A stretch of 64,000 nt of DNA from Chloroflexota bacterium (GTDB taxonomy: Bacteria > Chloroflexota > Anaerolineae > Aggregatilineales > Phototrophicaceae): assembly GCA_026706395.1 (NCBI GenBank), contig JAPOYU010000134.1, forward strand, positions 1 through 64,000, written 5' to 3'. The stretch's first letter is position 1; each line of letters starts with the position of its first letter. The translations under genes and the position numbers were made by a program. Positions 33,449 through 42,785 of this stretch are shown here, piece by piece. Below the pieces are notes generated by a model that saw only the letters and a program-made list of their open reading frames with translations, ran no database searches and had not been told where the DNA came from.

Positions 33449-34843
33449 ATGGAAAATAGCAAGAACACTGAACTTTCGGTCGCGCGGAATCTCAAGATAG
33501 CCCTGTTTCATCTGGGTTCGGGCATGGCGGATGTGCTGACGACGGGCGTCTGGAACCGGATCATGGTGGCGGACCTGGGCTTCGGCGCGACGTTCGTCGG
33601 CTTGCTCACCGGCTTGCGTTATTTTCTGGCGCCACTTGGGGTGATCGCGGGCCGATATTCCGATACGCACACCATCGGCGGCTTCCGACGCCTGTTTTGG
33701 GTTTGGCTGGGCCGGGCCATGATGGCGCTCAGTACGGTGACACTCGGCTTCGCGACCGCGGACTTGGTTCAGCGCGCCCAAACAGGTTCGTCCGATGAGA
33801 CGCCGTTCATACTCTGGCTGGCGCTGGTCTTGTCCTTTCTGCTGTTCAGCCTGGGCAGCGCCATATCGGGCAGCACTTTCCTCGCGCTGATTTATGATCG
33901 CGCGGCGGAGGGCCAACGGGGGCGCGCGGTCGGTTTGGTCTGGACCTTTCTATTGATTGGCTTCGCGGCGGGCGGCGTCTTCTTCAGTCTTATGCTGCCG
34001 CCGGAGGATGATGCGGGCCAGCTCGGCTTCTCAGCGGATTCGGTGCTGACACTTTTCCTGGTCACCGCCGGTGTTTTCACCGCGCTCTGGTTCTTCTCGC
34101 TTTTAGGGGAGGAGAAGCGCAACAAACCTATTGATGAGCCGAGGGAAGACCAGCATACCAGCCTGCGCCACGACCTGTCGCTGGTATGGCGGAGCCGCGT
34201 AATGACCTTCTTTTTATATTATCTTGTGCTGTCGATGGTCTTCACCTTTCTGCAGGACACGGTACTGGAGCCCTTCGCCGGCGAAGTGTTCGGCATGGGA
34301 GCGCATATCACGAACCGATTCGCCGCGTATTGGGGCGGCATGGCCATACTCGGCTCCTTCGTTGTGCTCTTCCTTTCGGGCAAGCATGCGCTGTTCAACA
34401 ACCGCAATCTGTCTCGTGGCGGGGTCATGGTGCTGGTTTTGGCTTACGCCTTGTTTGCCGTTTCGTCACTGGGCCAGGCGCGTCCGCTGGTGACGCCGGG
34501 ACTGGCGCTGCTTGGCGTTGGCATGGGCATCTGGAACATCGGCACATTGGGCATGATGATGGAGATGAGCCCCGAAGGACGGGCCGGCACTTTCCTCGGT
34601 TTCTGGACGCTCTGCGTCACATTTGCGCGCGGCAGCGGCGTCGCCGGCGGCGGCATCGTGCGCGATATTGTGCTGAGTATCACCGGCGAGCATACAATTG
34701 CCTATGGCGTGGTATTCTTCTGCGGCATCGTCGGCCTCGCGCTCGCCCTGGTCGCCCTGTGGCAAGTCAAGAAAGCCGAGCAGCCGTACGAACCGCGGTC
34801 CGATGCGGAGTTGGCTGCGGTACTCTCACATTCAATGGATTGA
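33449..34843 (+). CDS. PucC-like major facilitator superfamily carrier
   Basis: A 464-residue protein with about twelve membrane segments. The beginning (ARNLKIALFHLGSGMADVL, GVWNRIMVADLGFGA, LRYFLAPLGVIAGRYSDTH, GGFRRLFWVWLGR) closely follows the PucC/BCH2 group of the MFS. PucC proteins help assemble bacteriochlorophyll light-harvesting complexes in phototrophs, and homologues in non-phototrophs have unknown cargo. No photosynthesis gene is present in this window. It has a strong promoter and a weak ribosome site. Membership of the group is good from motif order; function is open. Confidence 0.8.
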   Translation: MENSKNTELSVARNLKIALFHLGSGMADVLTTGVWNRIMVADLGFGATFVGLLTGLRYFLAPLGVIAGRYSDTHTIGGFRRLFWVWLGRAMMALSTVTLGFATADLVQRAQTGSSDETPFILWLALVLSFLLFSLGSAISGSTFLALIYDRAAEGQRGRAVGLVWTFLLIGFAAGGVFFSLMLPPEDDAGQLGFSADSVLTLFLVTAGVFTALWFFSLLGEEKRNKPIDEPREDQHTSLRHDLSLVWRSRVMTFFLYYLVLSMVFTFLQDTVLEPFAGEVFGMGAHITNRFAAYWGGMAILGSFVVLFLSGKHALFNNRNLSRGGVMVLVLAYALFAVSSLGQARPLVTPGLALLGVGMGIWNIGTLGMMMEMSPEGRAGTFLGFWTLCVTFARGSGVAGGGIVRDIVLSITGEHTIAYGVVFFCGIVGLALALVALWQVKKAEQPYEPRSDAELAAVLSHSMD

Positions 34844-34873
34844 TCCAGCGCAAAGAATAGCCGGCGGGGCGGG

Positions 34874-35674
34874 CTAGCCGCCGTCGTCCATCAGCGCTTC
34901 GACATCGGTGTAACCCATGATGCTGTGCCCGGCGTCGACATAAATGACCTCGCCGGTGATGCGCCGTGACAGGTCGGACGCGAGGAATAGCGCCAAGTCA
35001 CCGACATCGTCCTGGCTGACCAGTTCTTTCATCGGCGCGGTGACTTCGGCATAGCGCAGCAGATCACGGAAGCCGGCGATGCCCCCGGCGGAGAGCGTTT
35101 TGATGGCGCCGGCGCTGATGGCATTGACGCGGATTTTGCTGCGGCCCAGGTCGGCCGCCAGGTACATCGTGATCGCTTCGAGAGCGGCTTTGGCGATGGC
35201 CATGGCGTTGTAGTTGGGCACGACGGTGCGCGAGGCATTGTAGGTCAAGCTCATGATGCTGCCGCCGTCTTTCATCAGCGGCTCGGCGCGGCGGGCCATT
35301 TCGATCAGGCTGGCGGCGCTGATATCGATGGCGCTCAGAAGCGCTTCGCGGCGCAGATCGACGAAGCGGCCGGCCAAGGCATCGCGCTCGGCGAAAGCGA
35401 CCGAATGCACCAGCACATCGAGCCCGCCATATTTGTCTTCGACGGCGGCGAACACGGCGTCCATCTCGGCGGCGTTCCCGACATCGGCTTGCAGCATCAG
35501 TTCGCAGCCGATCGACTCGCCGAGCGGGCGGACGCGTTTTTCCAGGCGATCCATGGCGTAACTCAAGATGATGGTGGCGCCTTCGCGCTGCAGAGCACGG
35601 GTGATTCCCCAGCCGATGGAATTTTTGTTGGCGACGCCGAAGATCAGCGCGATTTTGCCGTCCAGCAGACCCAT
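34874..35674 (-). CDS. fabI: enoyl-[acyl-carrier-protein] reductase FabI
   Basis: A 266-residue short-chain dehydrogenase of the FabI type, catalysing the last reduction in each fatty acid elongation round with NAD(P)H. Visible: LDGKIALIFGVANKNSIGWG (FabI-style nucleotide loop), ADVGNAAEMD, LVHSVAFAERDALAGRFVD, and the active site Tyr-x6-Lys in YNAMAIAKAALE, preceded by a second tyrosine as in FabI. The C-terminus has GEVIYVDAGHSIMGY. ATG 35674 has GAGGA five bases before; two upstream ATGs are less well placed. Convergent with the PucC-like gene and divergent from the dehydrogenase. Confidence 0.92.
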   Translation of the reverse strand: MGLLDGKIALIFGVANKNSIGWGITRALQREGATIILSYAMDRLEKRVRPLGESIGCELMLQADVGNAAEMDAVFAAVEDKYGGLDVLVHSVAFAERDALAGRFVDLRREALLSAIDISAASLIEMARRAEPLMKDGGSIMSLTYNASRTVVPNYNAMAIAKAALEAITMYLAADLGRSKIRVNAISAGAIKTLSAGGIAGFRDLLRYAEVTAPMKELVSQDDVGDLALFLASDLSRRITGEVIYVDAGHSIMGYTDVEALMDDGG

Positions 35675-35841
35675 GTTGTCCTCGTTCACTCGCATGTTTT
35701 CATCCGTCAAGCGCGAATCTTAGCGCATTGAGCAGCCGCCTGCCAGCCCACGTCCGCATTGACCGAGCCGGCTCAAACTGCTAAGCTTCGAGTTACCAGC
35801 AGGTTTCGTTTTGGGTGTTTTTCGCCCAGTGGAAGCGCTGA

Positions 35842-36858
35842 ATGGCAGAAACCGAACCGGTAGTTGTCACGCTGGCGATGGATTTCTCGGATGAGATTGT
35901 CGCCGAGTTGCGGGAGCTTTCGCCGCGCCTGCAGATCGAGCGGCACTTCCCTGCTGTTGCGCCCGATGTCATCGCGCGGACGGAAGTCCTCTATACCACC
36001 GGTTACTTTCCGGAACAGGAGCAGGCGCCGAAGCTGCGCTGGATTCAGATAAACTCGGCCGGCGTCAACCACGCGCTGCATCAGCCCATCGTGCAGGCGG
36101 AGGATATCGTGGTGACGACAACCAGCGGCATCCACGCCAGCAACATGGCGCAGTACTGCCTGATGACGATGCTGATGTTCAACTACCAGATGCGCCAGGC
36201 CTTTGAGTTGCAGGGCCGTGCGGAATGGCCGGACGAGCCGCACCGCTTGTTCACGCCCCTGGATATGGATTCGCTGACGGTCGGCATCGTTGGTTATGGC
36301 AGCATCGGGCGCGAGTTGGCGCGGCTCTGCTCGACGATCGGCATGGCCGTGTTGGCGTCAAAGCGCGATATAAGCAGCACGGAAGAAAGGAACGCATACA
36401 CCATGCCCGATATCGGCGATCCCATTGGCGATATTCCAGATCGGATCTATCCGGCGGCGACAGTCGCTTCCATGGCGAGGGATTCTGATTATCTGGTGGT
36501 GACCGTTCCGCTGACCGAGGCCACGGAGCATCTGATAGACGACGAGGTCTTGAGTGCAATGAAAGAGACGGCTGTGCTGATCAATGTCTCGCGTGGCCGG
36601 GTGGTCGATGAAAAAGCGCTGATAACGGCGCTGTCTTCCGGTCAGATTGCCGGCGCCGCGCTTGATGTTTTCGAAGTGGAGCCGCTGCCGAATACCAGCC
36701 CGCTATGGAACCTGGACAACGTCATCATCACGCCGCATCTTTCCGGCTTCACGCGTGATTATCACGACAAAGCGGCGCTTGTCTTCAAAGAGAACCTGCG
36801 CCGCTACCTTGAGAATCGCCCGCTGCTCAATCAAATGGATCGCGCGAGAGGCTACTAG
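35842..36858 (+). CDS. D-2-hydroxyacid dehydrogenase (NAD-dependent)
   Basis: A 338-residue oxidoreductase of the D-isomer-specific 2-hydroxyacid family. The Rossmann loop is VGIVGYGSIGRELARL (about residue 150), and the catalytic Arg, Glu and His occur in NVSRGRVVDE, DVFEVEPLP and ITPHLSG. The protein is slightly long because of an insertion (about residues 180-205, SKRDISSTEERNAYTMPD) in the coenzyme domain. The group reduces 2-oxo acids such as glyoxylate, hydroxypyruvate or phenylpyruvate; the exact substrate is not visible. Convergent with pheT. Confidence 0.88.
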   Translation: MAETEPVVVTLAMDFSDEIVAELRELSPRLQIERHFPAVAPDVIARTEVLYTTGYFPEQEQAPKLRWIQINSAGVNHALHQPIVQAEDIVVTTTSGIHASNMAQYCLMTMLMFNYQMRQAFELQGRAEWPDEPHRLFTPLDMDSLTVGIVGYGSIGRELARLCSTIGMAVLASKRDISSTEERNAYTMPDIGDPIGDIPDRIYPAATVASMARDSDYLVVTVPLTEATEHLIDDEVLSAMKETAVLINVSRGRVVDEKALITALSSGQIAGAALDVFEVEPLPNTSPLWNLDNVIITPHLSGFTRDYHDKAALVFKENLRRYLENRPLLNQMDRARGY

Positions 36859-36869
36859 CGCGCTATGCC

Positions 36870-39419
36870 TTAGGCGCGCAGTTCCGCGTTGAGGCGATGC
36901 CGGGCGGCGCCGATGATCTTCTTGCGGATCTTGGCGGCGTTCTTGTCCGTCAGGGTTCGGTTTTCGTCCTGGTAAGTCAGCGAATAGGCCAAGCTCTTTT
37001 TGCCGGGCGGGATCTGATCGCCGATATAGACATCGAACAGCCTGACGTCTTTCAGCAGCCGACCGCCGGCTTGACGGATCACCGCTTCGACTTCGCCAGC
37101 GGCCAGGTCGGCCTTGACGACCAGGGCGATATCTTCGAGGACGGCAGGCGTCGTTGGCAGCGGCCTTATCGAGTGCAGTCGCTGATGATGCTGGATCAGG
37201 GGCGCGACCTGCAGTTCAGCGCAAAGGACTTTGGAATCGGTCAGCTTGAAGCGGGCGGCGACTTCGGGATGAAGTTCGCCGAAGCTGCCGATGCGTTCGC
37301 GGCCGATGGTCAAGCCAGCCGAGCGGCCGGGGTGCAAGCTGCTGTGCCCCCCTCTTTGATAGCTGAAGTCGTCGATGTGCAAACCGGCGAGCAGGCTCTC
37401 GATGATGCCTTTCAGGTCGTAGAAGTCCATTTCCGCGGTGGAATCAGCGCCTTGCCACCAAGGCTCATCGCGCCCCCCGGTCAACAGGATGGCCAGGTGG
37501 AGCGGTTCTTCCGGCAGCAGGTCGCCGCGGCCCAGATAGACTGTGCCCACCTCAAAGAGCTGCTGCGATTCCTGATAGCGGGCGTTGTTGACGGCGCTCT
37601 CGAGCATGTTAATCAGAAGCGTCTTGCGCAAGACATCGCGTTCGCTCGCGGCCGGGTTGGCGATTTCGATATAGTCGCCTTCCGGCAGCGATGAAGCGGC
37701 GCCGGCGGGGACCAGCATCGCCTCGCTTTCGCGGCTGGTGAAGCGATAGCTGATGACTTCGCACAGGCCTTGCCCGACCAGAATATCACGAATCCGCTCC
37801 TCGATGATGACGGTGGTGTTCTCCCACTGGGGCGGCATTTCATCGGCCATGATGCTGTTGGGTATCTTATCGTAGCCGATGATGCGGGCGATTTCTTCGA
37901 GCAGGTCGGCTTGGCCGACGACTGGATCGCTGCTGATATCCAGTCGATGGTCGGGCGCCGCCGCCCGGATGACGTCGCCGTCGAGTTCGACTTCAAACTC
38001 AAGCCGGCGCAGGACATCGGCCGCAGCCCCCAGCGCGACCTGCATGCCCAGGAGGCGATTGACGCGTTCGATCGGCAAGTCGACCGTGACGGTCTCGGGG
38101 GGAAGCGGATAGCAGTCGAGGACGCCGCGCGCGATGTTGCCGCCGCCGAGTTGGCGCATCAACTCGATACCGCGCTGGCAGCCGAGAATGGCTTGGGAGG
38201 GATGAACGCCGCGGCTGAAGCGGGTCGACGCTTCGGTATAGACTCGCTGCTCCTTGATCGTCTTGCGGATGCCGATGTTGTTCCAGGCGGCCGCTTCCAG
38301 CAAGACATTTCGGGTCAACTCGCTGATTTCGGTTTCGCCGCCGCCGATGACCCCGCCGAGGCTCAATGCGCCGGCGGTATCGGCGACCAGGATCGTCTCC
38401 GCGCCCAGATCGCGCAGGACATCGTCGAGAGTCTCCAGCGTTTCGCCGGGATCAGGCAGGCGCGTGATGATGGTGGGTGTGCCGCCGGCCCGCTCGACCA
38501 GCTTGTCGTAGTCGAAGGCGTGCAGGGGCTGGCCCAACTCGAAGGTGAGGTAATTGGTCACATCGACGATGTTGTTGCGCGGTCGCTGTCCGATGAGTTT
38601 CAGGCGATGCTGCAGCCAGAAGGGCGACGGCTTTACTTCGGTCTCGCGCAGCAGGGTGAGTGTGAAGCGCGGATTGAGTTCGGGCTCGCGGATGTCGATA
38701 TCGACTTGTCCGACGATGGGCTCGCCTTCGGCCAGGAAGTCGAAAGATGGATAGCGCATCTCGACATTCAGGAGGGCCGCCACCTCGCGCGCCACGCCAA
38801 TCATGCTGAAGCAGCGCGCCAGATTCGGCGTGAATTCGATATCCAGCAGGACATCGCCGAGGATATCGGCGAGCGGCGCGCCGGCGACATAGCTCTTGTC
38901 GTGATCCATAATGATGACGCCTTCGTGCTCGTCGGAGATGCCCAGTTCTTTTTCGGAGCAGACCATGCTCTTGTTGTAGATGCCGCGCAGCTCTTTGCCT
39001 TTGAGCGTCATACGTTTCGGCTTGTCGCTCTGGCCGTCCCAGACGGTCGCCCCTTCCATGGCGAAGGCGCCCCAGATCGGCGGGTTGATCTCGCCTTTGT
39101 CTTTGTAGCCGAAGAGATTGGTCGCGCCGGTCACGCATTGTTCCAGTTCGGCGCCGCCATAATCGACCATCGCCAGCACCAGGCGGTCGGCCTGCGGATG
39201 CGACTTGACTTCGACGATGCGGCTTAGCAGCAGCTTGTCACGATCCCAGACGAGGTGGTCCGAGCGGGGCATCCGCACGCCGGGGACGTCTTGCTGTGGC
39301 AAGCCGATGTACTTGATATGGGCGACTTCCAGGCCGGCCACGGTCAGGCGCTCGGCGAGCAACTCAACCGGGACGTCTATGTCGACGTAGTCTTTGAGCC
39401 ATGAGATGGGCACTAGCAT
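36870..39419 (-). CDS. pheT: phenylalanyl-tRNA synthetase beta chain
   Basis: An 849-residue PheT. The N-terminus (MLVPISWLKDYVDIDV) is standard and the EMAP/OB-type tRNA-binding domain follows at about 40-160. The middle has B3/B4 (TNYLTFELGQPLHAFDYDK, AGALSLGGVIGG) and B5 parts, and the C-terminus ends in the anticodon-binding FDX-ACB domain (TTPAVLEDIALVV, SLAYSLTYQDENRTLTD). With PheS it attaches phenylalanine to its tRNA. ATG 39419 with GGAAG upstream is the conserved start. Unusually, a GT39-like gene separates it from pheS; the spacing to that gene is 36 bases, so it most likely depends on the pheS T-box transcript. Confidence 0.95.
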   Translation of the reverse strand: MLVPISWLKDYVDIDVPVELLAERLTVAGLEVAHIKYIGLPQQDVPGVRMPRSDHLVWDRDKLLLSRIVEVKSHPQADRLVLAMVDYGGAELEQCVTGATNLFGYKDKGEINPPIWGAFAMEGATVWDGQSDKPKRMTLKGKELRGIYNKSMVCSEKELGISDEHEGVIIMDHDKSYVAGAPLADILGDVLLDIEFTPNLARCFSMIGVAREVAALLNVEMRYPSFDFLAEGEPIVGQVDIDIREPELNPRFTLTLLRETEVKPSPFWLQHRLKLIGQRPRNNIVDVTNYLTFELGQPLHAFDYDKLVERAGGTPTIITRLPDPGETLETLDDVLRDLGAETILVADTAGALSLGGVIGGGETEISELTRNVLLEAAAWNNIGIRKTIKEQRVYTEASTRFSRGVHPSQAILGCQRGIELMRQLGGGNIARGVLDCYPLPPETVTVDLPIERVNRLLGMQVALGAAADVLRRLEFEVELDGDVIRAAAPDHRLDISSDPVVGQADLLEEIARIIGYDKIPNSIMADEMPPQWENTTVIIEERIRDILVGQGLCEVISYRFTSRESEAMLVPAGAASSLPEGDYIEIANPAASERDVLRKTLLINMLESAVNNARYQESQQLFEVGTVYLGRGDLLPEEPLHLAILLTGGRDEPWWQGADSTAEMDFYDLKGIIESLLAGLHIDDFSYQRGGHSSLHPGRSAGLTIGRERIGSFGELHPEVAARFKLTDSKVLCAELQVAPLIQHHQRLHSIRPLPTTPAVLEDIALVVKADLAAGEVEAVIRQAGGRLLKDVRLFDVYIGDQIPPGKKSLAYSLTYQDENRTLTDKNAAKIRKKIIGAARHRLNAELRA

Positions 39420-39455
39420 TTGTCGTGTCTTCCTTTCGCGTATGCACACACGCTC

Positions 39456-41366
39456 TTATTCAGGCAGGATGACTTCAGTCAATTCCATCATGCTCGGCAG
39501 ATCGCCGGGATTATCTATCCAATGGATGCGTTCGCCGGTCTGCTTGTCATAAAGAATTATCATAAGCCGGTATGAGCCGGGCGGTACGCCGTCGACATTG
39601 ATGAAAAACCGCCGCAAGGCGCCTTCATGCACCAAGGGGAGATCCAATTGAGCGACGTTGCCCCAGTCTGTTGTGATCAGTTGATAGGAGAGGCCGAAGT
39701 TGTCGCGCGAGAATTGCGCCGCTGCGCTCCAGGAATCCACAAAATACAGTCGCGAGCCATTGGCGCTCAGTCTGGCGTTGTAGAACTGAAGGTTGATAAA
39801 GGCGTTTCGCGACTCGGATGCGGGTTCGATATCGCCACATTCCAGGATATCCCAGTAGAAGGCTAGGATGGACCATGACGCGCCAACGTGAATCGTCTCG
39901 CAGAGATCGTAATCTAACCGATTCATATTCGACCGAACATAATCGAAGTCTTCAGGGAGCAAGCTGCGGTGTTCATGGAGTATCCAGATACTTCGTTGAT
40001 CGATCGCTCTGTTGGCTGCGTGCAATGCTAAGTCCGGCAGGTCAGTGATGGACAGAAGCTCGATACCTCGGGGCGCGAAATAATGCATCCGTTGGGAATA
40101 AGGTATGCGCCTGTTGTAGCTGAAACTCTCCAGAGGGGTATTTATCGCGATGAGGAGCGGAGGCGAGGGCCTTTCCTCGGCGGCCAATCGGGCAATGACC
40201 TGCCAGGGCGGAAGACTGAAAGCCTTATCTAGACCGCCAATGAATTGTCGCCAATGCGCTGTTGACTGGAAGTTAATGCCAGCGACAAGCCAGAACACCG
40301 CTAAAATGCCGAAAATACGGCGGTAGCGATAGAGATAGTATATGCCAGCGCCCATAAGCAGCGCGGATGGGAGAAACGCGGGAAGCAGAAACCGATAGCC
40401 GGTTGTGCTTCCGATGATGTCGGGCATAGCGGTATGGAATATGCCAATAGCCAAGACCTGAAGCGCGACAAGCATAAGAATTGATTTTGGGACCAGATGC
40501 CCTGTGTTCACGGCGAGGGCTATTCCGGCAAAGCTGACTGCCAGCAACAGCAGATTCCCGCTGCCGATTAACATCAGACAGTTATACAGGATTTCCCAAT
40601 TTCCGTTTGCGTAGGCAGCCATTTCATCGGCTGACGCGTTGAGCCCATTCGCGATGATCGTCACAAGCCAGGGCGCGGAAAGCAGGAACACACCGGCGCC
40701 GGTCAGCGTTATCGCCAGCCAGCGAGGCCCGCGTGGCGCGAACAAGAGATGGAAGATCGCAATGGGCAGCAGGAAGACAATGCTGAACAAGTGTATGCTG
40801 AGGGAAAATAGGCCAGCAGCGCCCAGCGCAAGGCAGTCCTTTCGCGACGGGGCTTTATCAGTTTCCAAGATCCGCAGATAGAGCCAGATAACGACGCCCG
40901 CCATCAATACAAAAAGAGAATACATTCGCACATGAGCGTAGTAATAGTTGTAGAATGCGTTGGACGCCAAAATGATTATGGCAAAGGAAGCGGCTGCCGG
41001 CGCAACAAAATCGCGGGCCAGCCGATAGATCATGGCGATGGAAAGCAAGCCGCAAAAGATGCTGAGGACGCGGCCGATGGCCAGATCATAGGAAACAAGA
41101 TTGCCCCAGGCGCTCAACAGAAGGAAGTAGCCGGGCACGTGGTCGGGACCAAACTGACGCAGTGATTCGATGACGTCCAGCGGCGAGAAGGGGCTGTTCA
41201 CCACCCAGCCGGAGGAATACAAGGAGTAGAATTCGTCCGTCGTTGGCGGGTAAAGATCTATCTGCCGCAAACTTAATGCCGCCGCTAGCAGCAGAATCGG
41301 CAGTACGATGCTCCAATGGCTCAGAAAGTCGCGCTGCTGTTCCGCTGCGCCGGCGCTCTTCCACAC
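39456..41366 (-). CDS. GT39-like membrane glycosyltransferase paralogue 5, inside the pheS-pheT operon
   Basis: A 636-residue GT-C membrane protein with GTG start 41366 and AAGG upstream, 18 bases past pheS. The first outer loop has TDEFYSLY with the DE pair intact, followed by HVPGYFLLLSAWG and AHVRMYSLFVLM. The outer region contains RSIWILHEHRS, the cysteine pair with 20 residues between (LCETI ... ECGD) and the terminal PPGSYRLMIILYDKQTGERI module. It belongs with the three minus-strand paralogues at 42786-48624. Having it transcribed between two tRNA synthetase subunits is odd; operon insertion is the simple explanation. Confidence 0.82.
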   Translation of the reverse strand: MWKSAGAAEQQRDFLSHWSIVLPILLLAAALSLRQIDLYPPTTDEFYSLYSSGWVVNSPFSPLDVIESLRQFGPDHVPGYFLLLSAWGNLVSYDLAIGRVLSIFCGLLSIAMIYRLARDFVAPAAASFAIIILASNAFYNYYYAHVRMYSLFVLMAGVVIWLYLRILETDKAPSRKDCLALGAAGLFSLSIHLFSIVFLLPIAIFHLLFAPRGPRWLAITLTGAGVFLLSAPWLVTIIANGLNASADEMAAYANGNWEILYNCLMLIGSGNLLLLAVSFAGIALAVNTGHLVPKSILMLVALQVLAIGIFHTAMPDIIGSTTGYRFLLPAFLPSALLMGAGIYYLYRYRRIFGILAVFWLVAGINFQSTAHWRQFIGGLDKAFSLPPWQVIARLAAEERPSPPLLIAINTPLESFSYNRRIPYSQRMHYFAPRGIELLSITDLPDLALHAANRAIDQRSIWILHEHRSLLPEDFDYVRSNMNRLDYDLCETIHVGASWSILAFYWDILECGDIEPASESRNAFINLQFYNARLSANGSRLYFVDSWSAAAQFSRDNFGLSYQLITTDWGNVAQLDLPLVHEGALRRFFINVDGVPPGSYRLMIILYDKQTGERIHWIDNPGDLPSMMELTEVILPE

Positions 41367-41384
41367 TGCAAATGCCTTATCCTG

Positions 41385-42419
41385 CTAGAATTGCTGTAAG
41401 AAACGCAGGTCGTTGCTCCAGAAGTAGCGGATGTCCTGGATGCCGTGCTTGAGCATGGCGATGCGCTCAGGACCCATGCCGAAAGCGAAGCCGCTCCATA
41501 GAGAGGGATCGTAGCCGCCGTTGCGCAGCACAGTCGGATGCACCATGCCGCTGCCGGCGATCTCCAGCCAGCCGGTGTATTTGCAGACGCGGCATCCTTG
41601 GCCGTCGCAAAGGAAGCACTCGACATCGACTTCCATGCTGGGCTCGGTAAAGGGGAAGTAAGAGGCGCGAAAACGCACTCTCGCATCCGGGCTGTACATA
41701 CGCTTGGCGAATTCGGCGATGGTGCCTTTGAGGTCGCTCATGCGGATGTTGCGCCCGATCGCCAAGCCTTCGACCTGGGTGAATTGAATCTCGCTGCGGG
41801 CGGTGATTTGCTCTTGGCGGTAGCACATGCCGGGCAAGATGACGCGAATGGGCTTGCTGCCGCCGTCCCCCAGGTCCCGCATGGCGCGGATCTGGCCGGG
41901 CGATGTATGCGTGCGCAGCAGCACTTTGGGATCGGTGGTATAAAACGTGTCTTGCATATCGCGCGCCGGGTGATGCGGAGGCAGATTGAGCAGAGTGAAG
42001 TTCAAGTCGTCTTCCTCGACATCGCGGCTCCGATAGACATGGAAACCCATATCGGCCCAGATCGCTTGAAACTCGCGATGCGTACGTGTGGAAGGATGTA
42101 TGCTGCCGCGGCGGCGTGGATAAGCCGGCAGCGTGATATCGATTTCGCCTTCTTCCAGGTCGCGGGCCAGCGCATGGCTTTGAATCAGGGCTTCCCGCTG
42201 TTCGAAAGCAGCGTTGAGTTCGGATTGCAGGGCATTAACTTGCCGTCCGAAAGCGGCGCGTTCAGCCCCCGGTAAGGCGCCGATCTCGCCGAAGAGCTTC
42301 GCGACAGCGCCGCGCCGGCCCAAATACTTGCTGCGCCAACCCGCTAAGGCCTCGCTGCTGGTGGCACCCTCCAGCGTTTGCAGAGCTTCGTCACGAATCT
42401 GCTCAATTGGATTGGACAT
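41385..42419 (-). CDS. pheS: phenylalanyl-tRNA synthetase alpha chain
   Basis: A 344-residue PheS. N-terminal coiled-coil (IEQIRDEALQTLEGATSSEALAGW, YLGRRGAVAKLFGEIGAL) binds tRNA; the class II core has HPSTRTHREFQAIWADMGF, PPHHPARDMQDTFY, LLRTHTSPGQIRAM, and near the end GSGMVHPTVLRNGGYDP and GFAFGMGPERIAMLKHGI, motif 3 with its arginine. ATG 42419 with AAAGGAA upstream replaces a nine-residue longer frame. It follows a T-box leader and is followed by a GT39-like gene and then pheT. Confidence 0.95.
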   Translation of the reverse strand: MSNPIEQIRDEALQTLEGATSSEALAGWRSKYLGRRGAVAKLFGEIGALPGAERAAFGRQVNALQSELNAAFEQREALIQSHALARDLEEGEIDITLPAYPRRRGSIHPSTRTHREFQAIWADMGFHVYRSRDVEEDDLNFTLLNLPPHHPARDMQDTFYTTDPKVLLRTHTSPGQIRAMRDLGDGGSKPIRVILPGMCYRQEQITARSEIQFTQVEGLAIGRNIRMSDLKGTIAEFAKRMYSPDARVRFRASYFPFTEPSMEVDVECFLCDGQGCRVCKYTGWLEIAGSGMVHPTVLRNGGYDPSLWSGFAFGMGPERIAMLKHGIQDIRYFWSNDLRFLQQF

Positions 42420-42469
42420 GCCAATTCCTTTCCACACCTGTCTCATGGCGGGTCTATGTCAGCACCAAC

Positions 42470-42504
42470 AAAAAACGCCCTCGTTCCTTGTAGGGACGAG
42501 AGCG
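42470..42504 (-). terminator. intrinsic terminator of the Phe T-box leader
   Basis: On the minus strand CGCTCTCGTCCC pairs with GGAACGAGGGCG with one mismatch and one wobble, followed by TTTTTT at 42470-42475. Its 5' arm overlaps the side of the antiterminator, as expected for a T-box. Confidence 0.88.
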
Positions 42505-42740
42505 CCAGCTTCCCGCGGTACCACCCTATTTCGGCGCCATCTTGCAGCGCCGCGCTTCATTCGCCCTGTCACGCCGGACCAGCGGAGCGGACTACTCTAG
42601 CTCACGTTGCCATTTCACCCGTCGGCTCGGAAGGGAATTCCGCAACTGCCTCCGCGGCCGCTTTCAGTCTGGGGCGGTCGCTCCCTGCTCTGGCAGGCAT
42701 CGGACGATGCGCTTGCGGACTGTCTTCGTCATCGCCTTTC
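42470..42740 (-). promoter_or_regulatory. T-box riboswitch (phenylalanine-specific) upstream of pheS
   Basis: The conserved T-box sequence AGGGTGGTACCGCGG is at 42513-42527 on the minus strand, followed by a terminator. Upstream, ATGACGAAGACAGT near 42725 has the form of the GA (kink-turn) motif at the base of stem I, and GCGGAATTCCCTTCCGAGC fits the specifier loop, with TTC (42635-42637), a phenylalanine codon. Uncharged tRNA-Phe should pair with TTC and with the T-box to block termination and allow transcription of pheS and the genes beyond. Specifier placement is by eye. Confidence 0.92.
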
Positions 42741-42745
42741 CGAAG

Positions 42746-42775
42746 ATTATGCGATAATCCAAATGACGCTGTCAA
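42746..42775 (-). promoter_or_regulatory. promoter of the pheS T-box transcript
   Basis: TTGACA (42770-42775) and CATAAT (42746-42751) on the minus strand with an 18-base spacer. It begins ten bases after the stop codon of the upstream GT39-like gene, so the leader is compactly placed. Confidence 0.65.
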
Positions 42776-42785
42776 GATGTGGCGG

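Noticed and set aside
37770..39227. 485-residue + strand frame antiparallel to pheT
   Set aside because: PheT is unmistakable on the minus strand; the + frame is a shadow of codon bias without domain motifs or a ribosome site.
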